Below are positions 8,991 to 18,113 of a DNA stretch of 64,000 nt, piece after piece. The stretch covers positions 1 through 64,000 of the forward strand of contig JBCBMW010000014.1 of the NCBI GenBank assembly GCA_039822105.1, read 5' to 3'. The DNA comes from Parvularcula sp039822105. Lineage in GTDB: Bacteria > Pseudomonadota > Alphaproteobacteria > Caulobacterales > Parvularculaceae. A model generated the notes under the pieces. That model was not told the origin of the DNA. It saw only the letters and a program-made list of their open reading frames with translations, and searched no databases. The stretch's first letter is position 1. Each line of letters opens with the position of its first letter. The position numbers and the translations under genes are program-made.

Positions 8991-9887
8991 ATGATGAAAC
9001 AGATTCTCACTTCCCTCTTGTGCGCGGCCTTGAGCTTGGCGCCCGCCGCATTTGCTCAGACCGAGCCCTCCGAAGAGACCGCTCAGCGGATCCTCAACGA
9101 GGCGCCCGCGAGCGAGTGGCGAGAGGTTTCCTCCGAGAACGTGCTTGTCCTGGATCTTCCGTCAGGTGAGCTCTTGGTCGAGATGCGGCCTGATCTTGCC
9201 CCGCGTCACATCGAGCGGATCAGCACCTTGGTGCGCCAAGGTTTCTATGACGGCCTTCTCTTTCACCGGGTGATCGATGGGTTCATGGCCCAGGGCGGTG
9301 ATCCTCTAGGAGATGGCACGGGCGGCTCTGATCTTCCTGACATTCCTGCAGAATTCATCCATTCGGCATCGGAGTTTTCCAACATCGAGTATCTGGGCCG
9401 CGGGCCGAGTTCGCCGCGGATTGGCTTCCTCGGCAGTGTGCCGGTGGCGAGCCAAACGCCGAGCCTCACCTCGTTCCTGCTGACCGACAACATCGCGATG
9501 TGGCCGATGCACTGCCCCGGCGTGATGTCGATGGCGCGGAGCGGCGATCCCAACTCTGCCAACAGCCAGTACTTCATCATGATCGGCGATAGCCGCGACG
9601 CGCTCGACCAGCGCTACACGGCCTGGGGTAAAGTCCTCACTGGCGAGCGCAATGTGCGCCGGATCAACCGGGGTGAGCCGCCTGATCGCCCGACGCCGAT
9701 GCTGCGTCTGCGCCTGATGCCGGACGTTCCGCTCGATGAACAAAGACAGGTCGAAGTGTTGAAGACGGACAGCGAAACCTTCAAGGCGTGGCTTCGTGCA
9801 ACAGGCGGGATGACCGCAGAGGGTTTCTTCCCCGATGTCTGTTCCATCAACGTACCGGTCCGCATTGGAGGCGAGATCATTTCATGA
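8991..9887 (+). CDS. periplasmic cyclophilin-type peptidyl-prolyl isomerase
   Basis: A 298-residue secreted cyclophilin. Residues 1-22 are a signal peptide ending AFA-Q. The PPIase domain contains FHRVIDGFMAQGGDP and SMARSGDPNSANSQYFIM, with the catalytic Arg in FHRV and the MA.....SQ.F block. It carries an insertion of about 40 residues between these motifs (around residues 120-165) and a C-terminal extension of about 60 residues not found in minimal cyclophilins. It probably assists folding of exported proteins. The stop codon overlaps the start of the cytosolic cyclophilin (ATGA). Start context is weak; a second ATG follows immediately. Confidence 0.88.
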   Translation: MMKQILTSLLCAALSLAPAAFAQTEPSEETAQRILNEAPASEWREVSSENVLVLDLPSGELLVEMRPDLAPRHIERISTLVRQGFYDGLLFHRVIDGFMAQGGDPLGDGTGGSDLPDIPAEFIHSASEFSNIEYLGRGPSSPRIGFLGSVPVASQTPSLTSFLLTDNIAMWPMHCPGVMSMARSGDPNSANSQYFIMIGDSRDALDQRYTAWGKVLTGERNVRRINRGEPPDRPTPMLRLRLMPDVPLDEQRQVEVLKTDSETFKAWLRATGGMTAEGFFPDVCSINVPVRIGGEIIS

Positions 9888-10324
9888 GCACTCTCAAACT
9901 CACCTTAGACACCGGCGAAGTGACCATTGAGACCTTCGAGGACAAAGCCCCGAAGCATGTCGAGCAAATCACCCGCCTGGCCGAAGACGGCTTTTACGAT
10001 GGGCTGACCTTCCACCGCGTGATCGACGGTTTCATGGCGCAAGGCGGCTGTCCTGAAGGCACCGGTATGGGCGGCGCAGACGAGCACATTCCGGCTGAGT
10101 TCAACGACACCCCGCATGTCGAGGGGATCGTTTCCATGGCCCGTGCCCAGGATCCGAACTCCGCGTCGAGCCAGTTCTTCATCTGTCTTGACGATGCGAC
10201 ATTCCTCGATGGTCAGTACACCGCATGGGGTAAAGTGACGAGCGGCATGGAACATGTCCACGCCATCCAAAAAGGTGAGCCTCCAGCCGAGCCCACCAAG
10301 ATCATCAAGTTCGCGAAGGCCTAA
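9884..10324 (+). CDS. ppiB: cytosolic cyclophilin-type peptidyl-prolyl isomerase
   Basis: A minimal 146-residue cyclophilin with no signal peptide, catalysing cis-trans proline isomerisation in the cytoplasm. It has TFHRVIDGFMAQGG, ARAQDPNSASSQFFI and the AWGKV block of the active site. The ATG at 9884 overlaps the stop of the periplasmic paralogue. A longer in-frame reading from 9788 would add basic residues unlike any cyclophilin N-terminus. The pair looks like a tandem duplication with different cellular addresses. The 3' end overlaps the convergent TerB-like gene by 4 bases. Confidence 0.95.
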   Translation: MSTLKLTLDTGEVTIETFEDKAPKHVEQITRLAEDGFYDGLTFHRVIDGFMAQGGCPEGTGMGGADEHIPAEFNDTPHVEGIVSMARAQDPNSASSQFFICLDDATFLDGQYTAWGKVTSGMEHVHAIQKGEPPAEPTKIIKFAKA

Positions 10325-10770
10325 CCCTGAGCGGATGCCTCGGCCCGGCGGCGCGCTTCTGCGCTGTCGGTGTCCTCGAGATAGATGAGGCCGATCAGTC
10401 GGCGGATGATCATCTCTTCGTGCGGATCGCGTTCTGCGTCGCTGAGCACGATCCGCCACATGTCCTCGACCAACGACATCTTGCCGTCCCGGTCGAGGCC
10501 CGTCTTCACCACCCGGCTGAACCCGTACATGTCGTTGGCCGCGGCCTGGGCTTCCTCAGCCTCGGTGCGCAGGCCTATGGCGTCGGCTTCTGAAAGCTCA
10601 AACCGCTTGGCGATCATCTGTGTAATGAGCGTGCGTTCTTCGTCGGTGTAGACTTCATCGGCGCGTGCCGCCTCGACCAGCAGCGCGGTAATAGCCTTAC
10701 GCAGCGCTCCTTCGTCGTTGGTCGCCGCTTCGGGCTGGCCGCGGAACGACTTGAAGAGCTTATCGAGCAT
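10321..10770 (-). CDS. TerB-like family protein
   Basis: A 149-residue, largely helical acidic protein. It resembles the TerB-like (tellurite resistance/DjlA N-terminal) fold: ITALLVEAARADEVYTDEER near the start and DPHEEMIIRRLIGLIYL near the end are the two acidic turn-helix units of that family. Biochemical function is unknown; no other ter genes are present, so tellurite resistance should not be assumed. It begins inside the 3' end of the Hsp15-like gene (11-base overlap) and the two are probably one transcript. Confidence 0.75.
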   Translation of the reverse strand: MLDKLFKSFRGQPEAATNDEGALRKAITALLVEAARADEVYTDEERTLITQMIAKRFELSEADAIGLRTEAEEAQAAANDMYGFSRVVKTGLDRDGKMSLVEDMWRIVLSDAERDPHEEMIIRRLIGLIYLEDTDSAEARRRAEASAQG

Positions 10771-11077
10771 GCTGGTTATCCTCTGTCTCGCCTGGCGGGG
10801 GTGCCGCTTGGTCGTTGTAGCAAAGCGCTGCCTCCGTCGCGGAGACGCGGCGTTCAGGCAAGCGCAGCACGTCCAGAACAAAGAGGCGGGGCCCACGCAT
10901 CACCGTGATCGTGTCGCCCACCCGAAGTTTGAAGGCCGGCTTGTCCGTGCGCAGGGTCTGACCGTCGCGGCTGATCCGCACGCTCTTGCCGCTGATGACC
11001 TTAGCCGAAAGCGCGCGGGTTTTGAAAATCCGCACCGACCATAACCACTTGTCGAGCCTCTGCGCGTCGTCCGTCAA
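10760..11077 (-). CDS. S4-domain RNA-binding protein, Hsp15-like
   Basis: A 105-residue protein with an N-terminal S4 RNA-binding motif (RLDKWLWSVRIFKTR, then SGKSVRISRDGQ), as in Hsp15/HslR. That family recycles 50S subunits carrying stalled nascent chains. The C-terminus is a basic-to-acidic tail. The start is uncertain: TTG at 11077 is preceded four bases earlier by GGGAGG and gives the family-like leader, whereas TTG at 11143 would add 22 residues and overlap the neighbouring MFS gene. Confidence 0.8.
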   Translation of the reverse strand: MTDDAQRLDKWLWSVRIFKTRALSAKVISGKSVRISRDGQTLRTDKPAFKLRVGDTITVMRGPRLFVLDVLRLPERRVSATEAALCYNDQAAPPPGETEDNQHAR

Positions 11078-11129
11078 ATCGCCTCCCGATGGAGGGGCAA
11101 CGAAGGCGATAGCGCTCCCTTTGGCAAGC

Positions 11130-12329
11130 TTAACTGCGCGCAAGAATCCGCCGCGAGGCCCAGGAGAGGGCGACGCAGGCGACGACGCAGTAAAGCGTCA
11201 TCCAGCCAAATTGGGTCGGCAACAGCACACCGCGGTCAATGAGGAGCCCGGTGATCCAGGGCCCCAACGCGGTGGAGAACACCATCGCCGACTGGATCAC
11301 GGACCGGATAGAACCAAGGTGTTTTGTTCCGTAGGCCTCAGGCCAGAACGAGCCAAAGAGCGTGTTGGCGAACCCGTAGCTGACGCCGAAAAACCCGAAA
11401 AAGACGATCACACCGGTTGGGCCTTTCAGTCCCGCGACGGCGGCACATCCAAGGGCCAGCGGCACGAGAAAGATCGGCAAGAGCTGGGTTGCACTGAACC
11501 GATCGACAAGCCGCCCGGTGAGAAGCGCGAAGCTCAAGGTGAGAACCGCCATCACCGGAATGCCCGCGGCCATTGTGCTGTCCGAGAGGCCCCGGATCTC
11601 AGCAAGATAGTCCCGGTGGAAGAACAGCGTCGTGCCGATGAACGCTGGCGCCAACACAGCTGTCAGCACGAGATAAAAGAGCGGATCACGGAGCACTTCC
11701 CCTCGCGTCCAGTCCCGCACCGGATGGACCACATCTTCCTCGGCCCCTTGGGGCACGCGCTCTTTGCGCAGCAGCAGCACAATCACCGGCAGCGCGATCA
11801 AAAGGAGCGCGGCAGCGCCCGTCAGCCAACCGGCCTGATATCCGTAAGACCCGACGATCAAGGTGAAAGTGAGTGGGAAAAGCGCTTCTTGCCCTTGGAA
11901 CCCGATGACCACGATCGACACGGCCTTGCCGCGTGAGGCCTTGAACCAGCGCGCAGTCTCGGTCAGCGCGATATGGCTCATCATGCCCTGGCCGAGGAGC
12001 CGCAGGAGAAAGAGGCTGATGCCGAGCATCAGAATCGAACTCGCAAAAGCCATCAGCGTGCACGCTGCCGCCAGGCACGGGATCACAACCGCAGCCACCT
12101 GCCAGCCTGGTCGGTAGTCCATCACCCGGCCAACAAAGGGCAGGGTGGCCGCGCTCGCCAGGGTTGCAAGGCCGTAGACGTTACCCCACTGACCGTTGCT
12201 CATGCCAAAAGCCTCGCGCAGCTCCCCACCGCTTGCGCCGATGAAGATCGTTTGTCCGAAGCCGGAGAACAGCGTCAGCAAAAATCCGCCGAAGAGCCAG
12301 CGGGCGTTATCGCGATAAAACGTGGGCAT
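11130..12329 (-). CDS. MFS transporter
   Basis: A 399-residue inner-membrane carrier with about 12 hydrophobic segments. It has a short N-terminal helix (RDNARWLFGGFLLTL) and an MFS loop (VGRVMDYRPG) after the second segment. It resembles oxalate/formate- or monocarboxylate-type MFS proteins, but the substrate is not identifiable. I chose the ATG at 12329 because the resulting N-terminus fits related carriers; a TTG at 12356 would add nine residues. Divergent from the large M14 peptidase across 85 bases. Confidence 0.85.
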   Translation of the reverse strand: MPTFYRDNARWLFGGFLLTLFSGFGQTIFIGASGGELREAFGMSNGQWGNVYGLATLASAATLPFVGRVMDYRPGWQVAAVVIPCLAAACTLMAFASSILMLGISLFLLRLLGQGMMSHIALTETARWFKASRGKAVSIVVIGFQGQEALFPLTFTLIVGSYGYQAGWLTGAAALLLIALPVIVLLLRKERVPQGAEEDVVHPVRDWTRGEVLRDPLFYLVLTAVLAPAFIGTTLFFHRDYLAEIRGLSDSTMAAGIPVMAVLTLSFALLTGRLVDRFSATQLLPIFLVPLALGCAAVAGLKGPTGVIVFFGFFGVSYGFANTLFGSFWPEAYGTKHLGSIRSVIQSAMVFSTALGPWITGLLIDRGVLLPTQFGWMTLYCVVACVALSWASRRILARS

Positions 12330-12414
12330 AGCCGCTCGAGTGACCACGTCCCGCAAAACGTCGCAAGCCCATTGGATATCCTTCTGTTCTCGCTTAGCGT
12401 TTCACTGAAGCGAG

Positions 12415-15078
12415 ATGTGGGTGGTTATGCGTTTGGGTGTTTGGGCCGCGATGGCGGCATTTGTGGTGGGGCCAGCTGGGTCCGCCTTGGGTCAGCCGCT
12501 GACGGGTGCGGAGTATGATCCAGAAATCCCGACTTTGCTGGATGTGTTGGGTCATGACCATGGTGCTGAGATCACAACACCATCTGAGGCCATCCAATAT
12601 CTGGAGGCCCTCGAACAGGCCGTGCCCGACCGGATCAAGGTCTTTGAGTATGCCCGCAGCCTGGGCGGACGCCCGCTTGTTTATGCCGTGATTGCTGAAC
12701 CAGAGGTGATGGAGCGGCTTGATGAGATCAAGGCGAACCTCGCCGCCCTGGCGACAGGCGAGCTGACGGAAGCCGAACGCGACGAGGTCATTGAAGACAC
12801 CCCCGCTGTGACGTGGCTGGCTTACGGTGTGCACGGCGATGAAATCTCCGGCACAGATGGCGGCCTTGGCCTTGCCTACCACTTGCTTGCCGCGGAAGAT
12901 GATGAGCGCGTTGATATCATCCGTGACGAGACGATTGTGGTCATCGACCCGATGCAGAACCCTGACGGCCGGGCTCGCTTTGTCCATACCTTTGAGGCCG
13001 CGCGCGGCATTGTTCCGCAAAGCGATCCCTCTTCAGCTGAGCGTGATCAGCCCTGGCCCGGCGGCCGCTACAACCACGCGCTGTTTGACATGAACCGGGA
13101 CTGGTTCACCCTCTCGCAGCCTGAGACCCGCGGAAAAGTGGCCAGCCTTTTGGAGTGGAACCCTGTCGTCTTTGTCGACATCCACGAAATGGGCACCGAC
13201 GAGACCTACTACTTCCCGCCCGCGGCGCGCCCCTTTAACCCCTATATCGGGCAAGGCTCTCGCGAAGGTCAGGAAATCATTGGGCGGATGATCGCCGAAG
13301 CCTTTGATGAGAAGGGCGTGCCTTACTTCATTCGCGAGGTGTTTGATCAGCTCTACCCTGGATATGGGGACACATGGCCTGCCTTTGGCGGCGCCACCGC
13401 GTTGACCTTTGAGCAGTCGTCAGCCCGCGGTCTTGTGGGTGACCGGTCCGACGGAACCCAGTTGACCTATCGCGAGACCGTCGAAAACCAATTCCTCTCC
13501 ACGCTCACGACGGCGCATGCTGTGGCCGGAAACAAAGATCGGTTCTTGGAAGTCTTTGCTGAGAGCCGGACCTCAGCCATTGAGCGGGGCCGGACAAGCC
13601 CGTCGCGTTTCACTGTGATCGATCTCGCCGAACGCCGGGGTCAGGCCGAGGCGCTCGGTCGGCGGCTTGCAAGCCAGGGGATCGAGGTTCTCTACCGCGC
13701 AGAGGGCGGCACATTTTGCCGCAAAGAGCATCCTGAGGGTGCACTGATCGTTGATCGGTCGCAGCCGCAAGGCGATCTGATCGCGACGCTGCTCGAAGCT
13801 GACACGCCCATGGCAAAGGACTTTGTCGAGGAGCAGGAGGACCGGCGGGAGCGCGGCCTGGAGGTCGAGCTCTATGACATCACGGCGTGGTCGGTGCCGC
13901 TGATGAGCGGCGTCTCGACCGTCTCATGCAACCGCGTGAACCTTGAAGGGACAGCGGTTCTCGACCCTGCATCCGAACCCATGTCGATCCTGGCAGACGA
14001 GGCGGCCTTTGGTTACGCCGTGCCGTGGGACGATAAGGTGCAGGCGGAGCTTGTGATTGCTGCTCTGAAAGCTGGCCTCGTTGGCAAGACCACGAACAAG
14101 GCGTTCGTCCAAGGTGGCCGGACTTTCGATCGCGGTACGGTGGTCTTCACCAATGCCCTCAACACGGATGATCTGGGTAACCAGCTGAACGCGCTGGCCG
14201 CTGAGATTGGCGCTGAAGTGGTGAGCATGGAGGAAAGCTGGACCGACGAGGGCCCAACCTTTGGCTCGTCTTACTTCACGCGTCTTGAGCTGCCGAAAGT
14301 GGCCATGGCATGGGGTACGGGGACATCGCCGCTCTCCGCTGGTGCATTCCGGCATGTTGCGGAGAAAGAGCTTGGCCTGCCGGTCACGCCTATTCGTCTT
14401 CTGTCGATGAGTGATGCGGACCTTGATCAGTATGATGTGCTTGTCTTGCCGCAAACCTGGGGCGGCATGGCTTATCTGATGACGCCGCAAGGCGTCGCCA
14501 ACCTCAAGTCCTTTGTCGAGGACGGGGGCGTGGTCATCGGGCTTGGTAACGCTGTGTCGGTGCTTGCGTCGGAAGATTTGAGCCTTCTGCCGCTGACGCG
14601 GGAGAATGCGATATCGAATGGCGACGATGACGCCAGTGATACCGCTGATGGGCCTATCCCGGGTACGGAGCTTGAGTCGCGTGAAGACTACGCCGCGGCG
14701 ATCGCTGATCCTGAAGCCCGCCCTGACTACGTGCCGGGTGTCCTGATCCGCGCCGATGCCAACGAAGACCACTTCATGAGTTCGGGCTATTCGGAGGCCG
14801 TGACACCGTTTGCTGGCAACACGATCTACACACCGCTGCGCGGCAACGAAGGCATCAATGTCTTCACCTATCAGGGAGCAGACGATCTTCTGGCCTCTGG
14901 TCACCTCTGGGATGAGGTGCGCACGCAGCTCGCCTACAAACCGATGGTCGTGGCCACCGGCTCAGGCGACGGCATGGTCATCGGCTTTGCGCAAGACCCG
15001 GCAACCAGGGCCTACCTCCACGGCTTGACCCTGATGATCGCCAACGGCCTGGTGCTCGCGCCAGCGTATACAGATTAA
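12415..15078 (+). CDS. secreted M14 family zinc carboxypeptidase, large form
   Basis: An 887-residue exported metallopeptidase. A signal peptide ends near residue 26 (SALG-Q). The M14 catalytic domain follows, with zinc ligands H140 and E143 (HGDE) and H257 (DIHEMG), plus NPDGRARF and MNRDWF substrate-pocket motifs. The latter half (about 400-880) is a long extension that includes a class I glutamine amidotransferase-like or flavodoxin-like segment (VLVLPQTWGGMAYLMTPQG, then a GGVVIGLGN loop). This fits the large periplasmic M14 group found in marine bacteria, thought to trim peptides for nutrition. An in-frame ATG four codons in is an equally possible start. The 3' end overlaps topA by 4 bases, tail to tail. 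Confidence 0.88.
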   Translation: MWVVMRLGVWAAMAAFVVGPAGSALGQPLTGAEYDPEIPTLLDVLGHDHGAEITTPSEAIQYLEALEQAVPDRIKVFEYARSLGGRPLVYAVIAEPEVMERLDEIKANLAALATGELTEAERDEVIEDTPAVTWLAYGVHGDEISGTDGGLGLAYHLLAAEDDERVDIIRDETIVVIDPMQNPDGRARFVHTFEAARGIVPQSDPSSAERDQPWPGGRYNHALFDMNRDWFTLSQPETRGKVASLLEWNPVVFVDIHEMGTDETYYFPPAARPFNPYIGQGSREGQEIIGRMIAEAFDEKGVPYFIREVFDQLYPGYGDTWPAFGGATALTFEQSSARGLVGDRSDGTQLTYRETVENQFLSTLTTAHAVAGNKDRFLEVFAESRTSAIERGRTSPSRFTVIDLAERRGQAEALGRRLASQGIEVLYRAEGGTFCRKEHPEGALIVDRSQPQGDLIATLLEADTPMAKDFVEEQEDRRERGLEVELYDITAWSVPLMSGVSTVSCNRVNLEGTAVLDPASEPMSILADEAAFGYAVPWDDKVQAELVIAALKAGLVGKTTNKAFVQGGRTFDRGTVVFTNALNTDDLGNQLNALAAEIGAEVVSMEESWTDEGPTFGSSYFTRLELPKVAMAWGTGTSPLSAGAFRHVAEKELGLPVTPIRLLSMSDADLDQYDVLVLPQTWGGMAYLMTPQGVANLKSFVEDGGVVIGLGNAVSVLASEDLSLLPLTRENAISNGDDDASDTADGPIPGTELESREDYAAAIADPEARPDYVPGVLIRADANEDHFMSSGYSEAVTPFAGNTIYTPLRGNEGINVFTYQGADDLLASGHLWDEVRTQLAYKPMVVATGSGDGMVIGFAQDPATRAYLHGLTLMIANGLVLAPAYTD

Positions 15079-17699
15079 GCTGAGGAATCTGTTTCAGGAG
15101 CCGCCGCCTTTTTGGTGGCGGCTTTTTTCGTGGCCTTCTTGGCGGTCTTTGTGGCCGTCTTCTTAGCGGTTTTCTTCGTCGCCTTCTTTTTCGTGGCTTT
15201 TTTCTTTTTCGCCGCTTTCTTCTTGGTGGGTTTTTTGGCCTCTTTCGCCGCGATCAGCTCGAGCGCTTGTTCAAGCGTGATGTCCTCAGGCTTGATACCG
15301 TCCGGGATCGTGGCATTCGTCTTTTGGTGTTTGACGTAAGGGCCATAGCGACCGTCGTAGACACCGATCATTTCCTCGGTATCAGGATGGTTGCCCAGCT
15401 CGCGTGTGGGCTTGGCGGCGGCCCGGCCGCGACCGCGGGGGTTGGCGATCTTATCGGCAATCAGCGTCACGGCGCGGTTGATGCCGACTTCCCAGACTTC
15501 GTCCACATTCTCTAGGCTCGCATAGGTCTTGCCGTGCTTCACGTAAGGCCCAAACCGGCCAATCGCCGCTTCGATCATCGCGCCGTCTTCTGGGTGCGGA
15601 CCAACGTCTCGCGGTAGGGACAAAAGCATCATCGCCTTGTCGAAGTCGATATCGGCGACCTCCCAGCCTTTGGGGATCGAACCGCGCTTGGGTTTCTCGC
15701 CCTCATCTGCGGCTGCCCGCTCGACATAAGGCCCGAACCGCCCAGACTTAAGCGACACCTCAGTTGACGTGTCCGGATCAATACCGAGCACTTTGTCTTC
15801 AACCTGCTGGCCTTCGGACTTACCCAGCTGCCGCGTATGCTTGCAGTCGGGGTAGCGCGAACAGCCGATAAAGGCGCCGTAGCGGCCGACTTTCAGCGAT
15901 AGCGTACCGATTCCGCAGGTCGGGCACTGGCGCGGGTCGCTGCCATCTTCCTTGGCCGGAAAGATGTGAGGACCCAAAGCTTCGTTGAGCGCATCAAGAA
16001 CTTCCGTGATCCGGAGGCCCGTCATCCCATCAATCTTGGCGTGGAACTCTTCCCAGAACCGGGTCAAGAAAGCCCGCCAGTTCTCGCGCCCACCGGAGAT
16101 GTCATCAAGCGTTGTCTCCATCTGCGCGGTGAAGTCGTACTCGACATATTTCCCAAAGAAGTTCTCAAGAAACGCGGTAACGATCCGTCCACGGTCTTCT
16201 GGAATGAACCGGTTCTTGTCCATGCGGACGTAAGAACGGTCTTGAAGCGTCGAGATGATCGACGCGTAAGTTGACGGACGACCGATGCCGTTCTCCTCCA
16301 ACGCCTTCACCAGGCTGGCCTCGGTGAAACGAGGGGGCGGCTGGGTGAAGTGTTGTTCCGGCGCGACTTTCGAGACATCCGCCGTCGTGCCTTGGGTCAC
16401 CTTAGGCAGGCGGCCCTCTTTCTCGTCGTCCTCTTCGTCGTCTTTGCCTTCAGTATAGACGGCAATGAAGCCTTCAAAGGTGATGACCGAGCCTGTTGCG
16501 CGGAAGCCGATCTTTTCATCCGATGACCGAATATCGATCGTTGTTTGCTCAAGCTCGGCGCTTGCCATCTGGCAGGCGACGGCGCGCCGCCACACCAACC
16601 GATAGAGCTTGGCTTCGTCCTCGCCAGCTTTGACATCATCAGGATGCTTAGAGAAATCCGTAGGCCGAATGCATTCGTGCGCCTCTTGCGCGTTCTTCTG
16701 CTTCGACTTGTACATCCGCGGGCTGTCCGGAACGAACCTGTCGCCGTAGCGGGTCTTGATCTCGTCCCGGCACGCCATGACCGCTTCCGGCGCCATATCG
16801 ATGCCGTCGGTCCGCATGTAGGTGATCAGGCCCGCTTCGTAGAGGCGCTGAGCCGCTTGCATCGTTCGTTTGGCGGTGAAGCCAATCTTGCGCGAGGCCT
16901 CTTGCTGCATTGTCGAGGTGGTGAACGGCGCCGCGGGGTTCCTCTTGGTTGGCTTGGCTTCCACCGACGCGATGGAGAAGTTGGCCGCTTCGATGAGATC
17001 CTTTGCGCGCTGGCCATCGGCCTCGGTGGTGAGGGAGAACTTACCCAGCTTCTCGCCGTCAAGATGGGTAAGGCGCGCCGTAAACGGATCACTGTTCGCG
17101 GCGACCTGCGCCTCGACCGTCCAGAACTCCTCCGCGACGAACTTTTCAATGTCGAGCTCGCGCTCACAGATCAGGCGAAGGGCCACCGACTGCACACGTC
17201 CGGCTGAGCGGGATCCTGGAAGTTTCCGCCACAACACAGGAGAGAGGCTGAAGCCCACAAGATAGTCGAGGGCGCGCCGGGCAAGATAGGCGTCGACGAG
17301 ATCTTGGTCGATCGCGCGCGGGTTGCTGATCGCTTCCTGCACCGCCTTTTTGGTCACAGCGTTGAAGGCGACGCGCTGCACCGCCTTGTCCTTCAGAACC
17401 TTTTTCTGTTCGAGGACGTCATAAAGGTGCCACGAAATCGCTTCGCCCTCGCGGTCAGGGTCGGTGGCGAGGATGACGCCATCGGCTTTCTTGACCGCAT
17501 CGGTGATCTCTTTGATCCGCGCTTTGGACTTGGTGTCCATGTCCCAGATCATGGCGAAATCGTTTTCGGGATCCACTGAACCATCTTTGGACGGAAGATC
17601 TCGGATATGCCCATACGAGGCTAAGACTTCGTAGTCTGTGCCAAGATATTTGCCGATGGTTTTCGCCTTGGAAGGGGACTCAACAATGACGACCTGCAT
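15075..17699 (-). CDS. topA: DNA topoisomerase I
   Basis: The type IA topoisomerase that relaxes negative supercoils. It has 874 residues: an N-terminal Toprim domain (Glu7; DPDREGE at 81-87, metal-binding acids), the gate domain with catalytic Tyr294 (ITYMRTD), one C4 zinc ribbon (CPTC...CSRYPDC, about 610-640), and three C-terminal topoisomerase repeats marked by GRFGPYV or GRYGPYV. It ends in a tail of about 55 residues made almost entirely of Lys, Ala and Thr, similar to histone H1 tails, a feature of several alpha- and actinobacterial TopA proteins that adds DNA affinity. ATG start. Confidence 0.97.
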   Translation of the reverse strand: MQVVIVESPSKAKTIGKYLGTDYEVLASYGHIRDLPSKDGSVDPENDFAMIWDMDTKSKARIKEITDAVKKADGVILATDPDREGEAISWHLYDVLEQKKVLKDKAVQRVAFNAVTKKAVQEAISNPRAIDQDLVDAYLARRALDYLVGFSLSPVLWRKLPGSRSAGRVQSVALRLICERELDIEKFVAEEFWTVEAQVAANSDPFTARLTHLDGEKLGKFSLTTEADGQRAKDLIEAANFSIASVEAKPTKRNPAAPFTTSTMQQEASRKIGFTAKRTMQAAQRLYEAGLITYMRTDGIDMAPEAVMACRDEIKTRYGDRFVPDSPRMYKSKQKNAQEAHECIRPTDFSKHPDDVKAGEDEAKLYRLVWRRAVACQMASAELEQTTIDIRSSDEKIGFRATGSVITFEGFIAVYTEGKDDEEDDEKEGRLPKVTQGTTADVSKVAPEQHFTQPPPRFTEASLVKALEENGIGRPSTYASIISTLQDRSYVRMDKNRFIPEDRGRIVTAFLENFFGKYVEYDFTAQMETTLDDISGGRENWRAFLTRFWEEFHAKIDGMTGLRITEVLDALNEALGPHIFPAKEDGSDPRQCPTCGIGTLSLKVGRYGAFIGCSRYPDCKHTRQLGKSEGQQVEDKVLGIDPDTSTEVSLKSGRFGPYVERAAADEGEKPKRGSIPKGWEVADIDFDKAMMLLSLPRDVGPHPEDGAMIEAAIGRFGPYVKHGKTYASLENVDEVWEVGINRAVTLIADKIANPRGRGRAAAKPTRELGNHPDTEEMIGVYDGRYGPYVKHQKTNATIPDGIKPEDITLEQALELIAAKEAKKPTKKKAAKKKKATKKKATKKTAKKTATKTAKKATKKAATKKAAAPETDSSA

Positions 17700-17799
17700 A
17701 TGGGAAGGGGGCCTTTCGGGGATCGGCAGAATGCGCGGGAAAGTGGTGGCGTGTGATCAGCGTGTCAACGCGTCGCCGTCATTTCTTCGTTTTTTCCTA

Positions 17800-17809
17800 T
17801 ATCGATAAA
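17800..17809. promoter_or_regulatory. TATCGATAAA motif between topA and a small gene
   Basis: TATCGATA is palindromic and extends to TATCGATAAA within an AT-richer spacer. The same 10-mer occurs at 26035-26044 upstream of sppA, again in a spacer before a rightward gene. It could be a shared protein-binding site; no regulator is assigned. Confidence 0.3.
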
Positions 17810-17867
17810 GTTGTAGACTTTAAACAAATCACGTATAGGTTGCAGCATGGCGTTCTGAGGGGCAGAA

Positions 17868-18113
17868 ATGTCAAGTGAAGTGAAGAGTGACGAGTGTGAA
17901 AGAGTTCGCAAGGTCGCAGGGCCGGCGTTACATCATCTCATCAGGCTGGAATCTTACTTCAGGTTGCATGAGATCGATAAGGTCAGTGCGCATCTGGAAG
18001 CAGCGCTTATGGAGATTGAGCGGCTGACCGTTGTTGTCGACCCGCCCGTGGGTGGCACCGGTGATGCTCCCTCTGAAGCCGATCGGGGTCCACGGCTGTA
18101 TACCACTGGGTAG
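17868..18113 (+). CDS. small hypothetical protein
   Basis: An 81-residue product of unknown function. The first 55 residues look like two amphipathic helices (PALHHLIRLESYFRLHEIDK, then AHLEAALMEIERL); the last 25 are Gly/Pro-rich and appear disordered. No signal peptide or membrane segment. The ATG is preceded by GAGGGG at a good distance, which supports translation. Its final 107 bases run antisense to the 3' end of xerC, and that disordered tail could simply be forced by the xerC code. It may be a real regulator-sized protein or a chance reading frame. Confidence 0.55.
   Translation: MSSEVKSDECERVRKVAGPALHHLIRLESYFRLHEIDKVSAHLEAALMEIERLTVVVDPPVGGTGDAPSEADRGPRLYTTG

Noticed and set aside
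10321..10770. Tellurite-resistance operon
   Set aside because: Only a TerB-like fold is present; no terA, terC, terD or terZ genes are nearby.
15112..15339. 75-codon Phe/Val/Ala-rich frame opposite the topA 3' end
   Set aside because: It is the complement of the Lys/Ala/Thr-rich TopA tail and has no ribosome-binding site.
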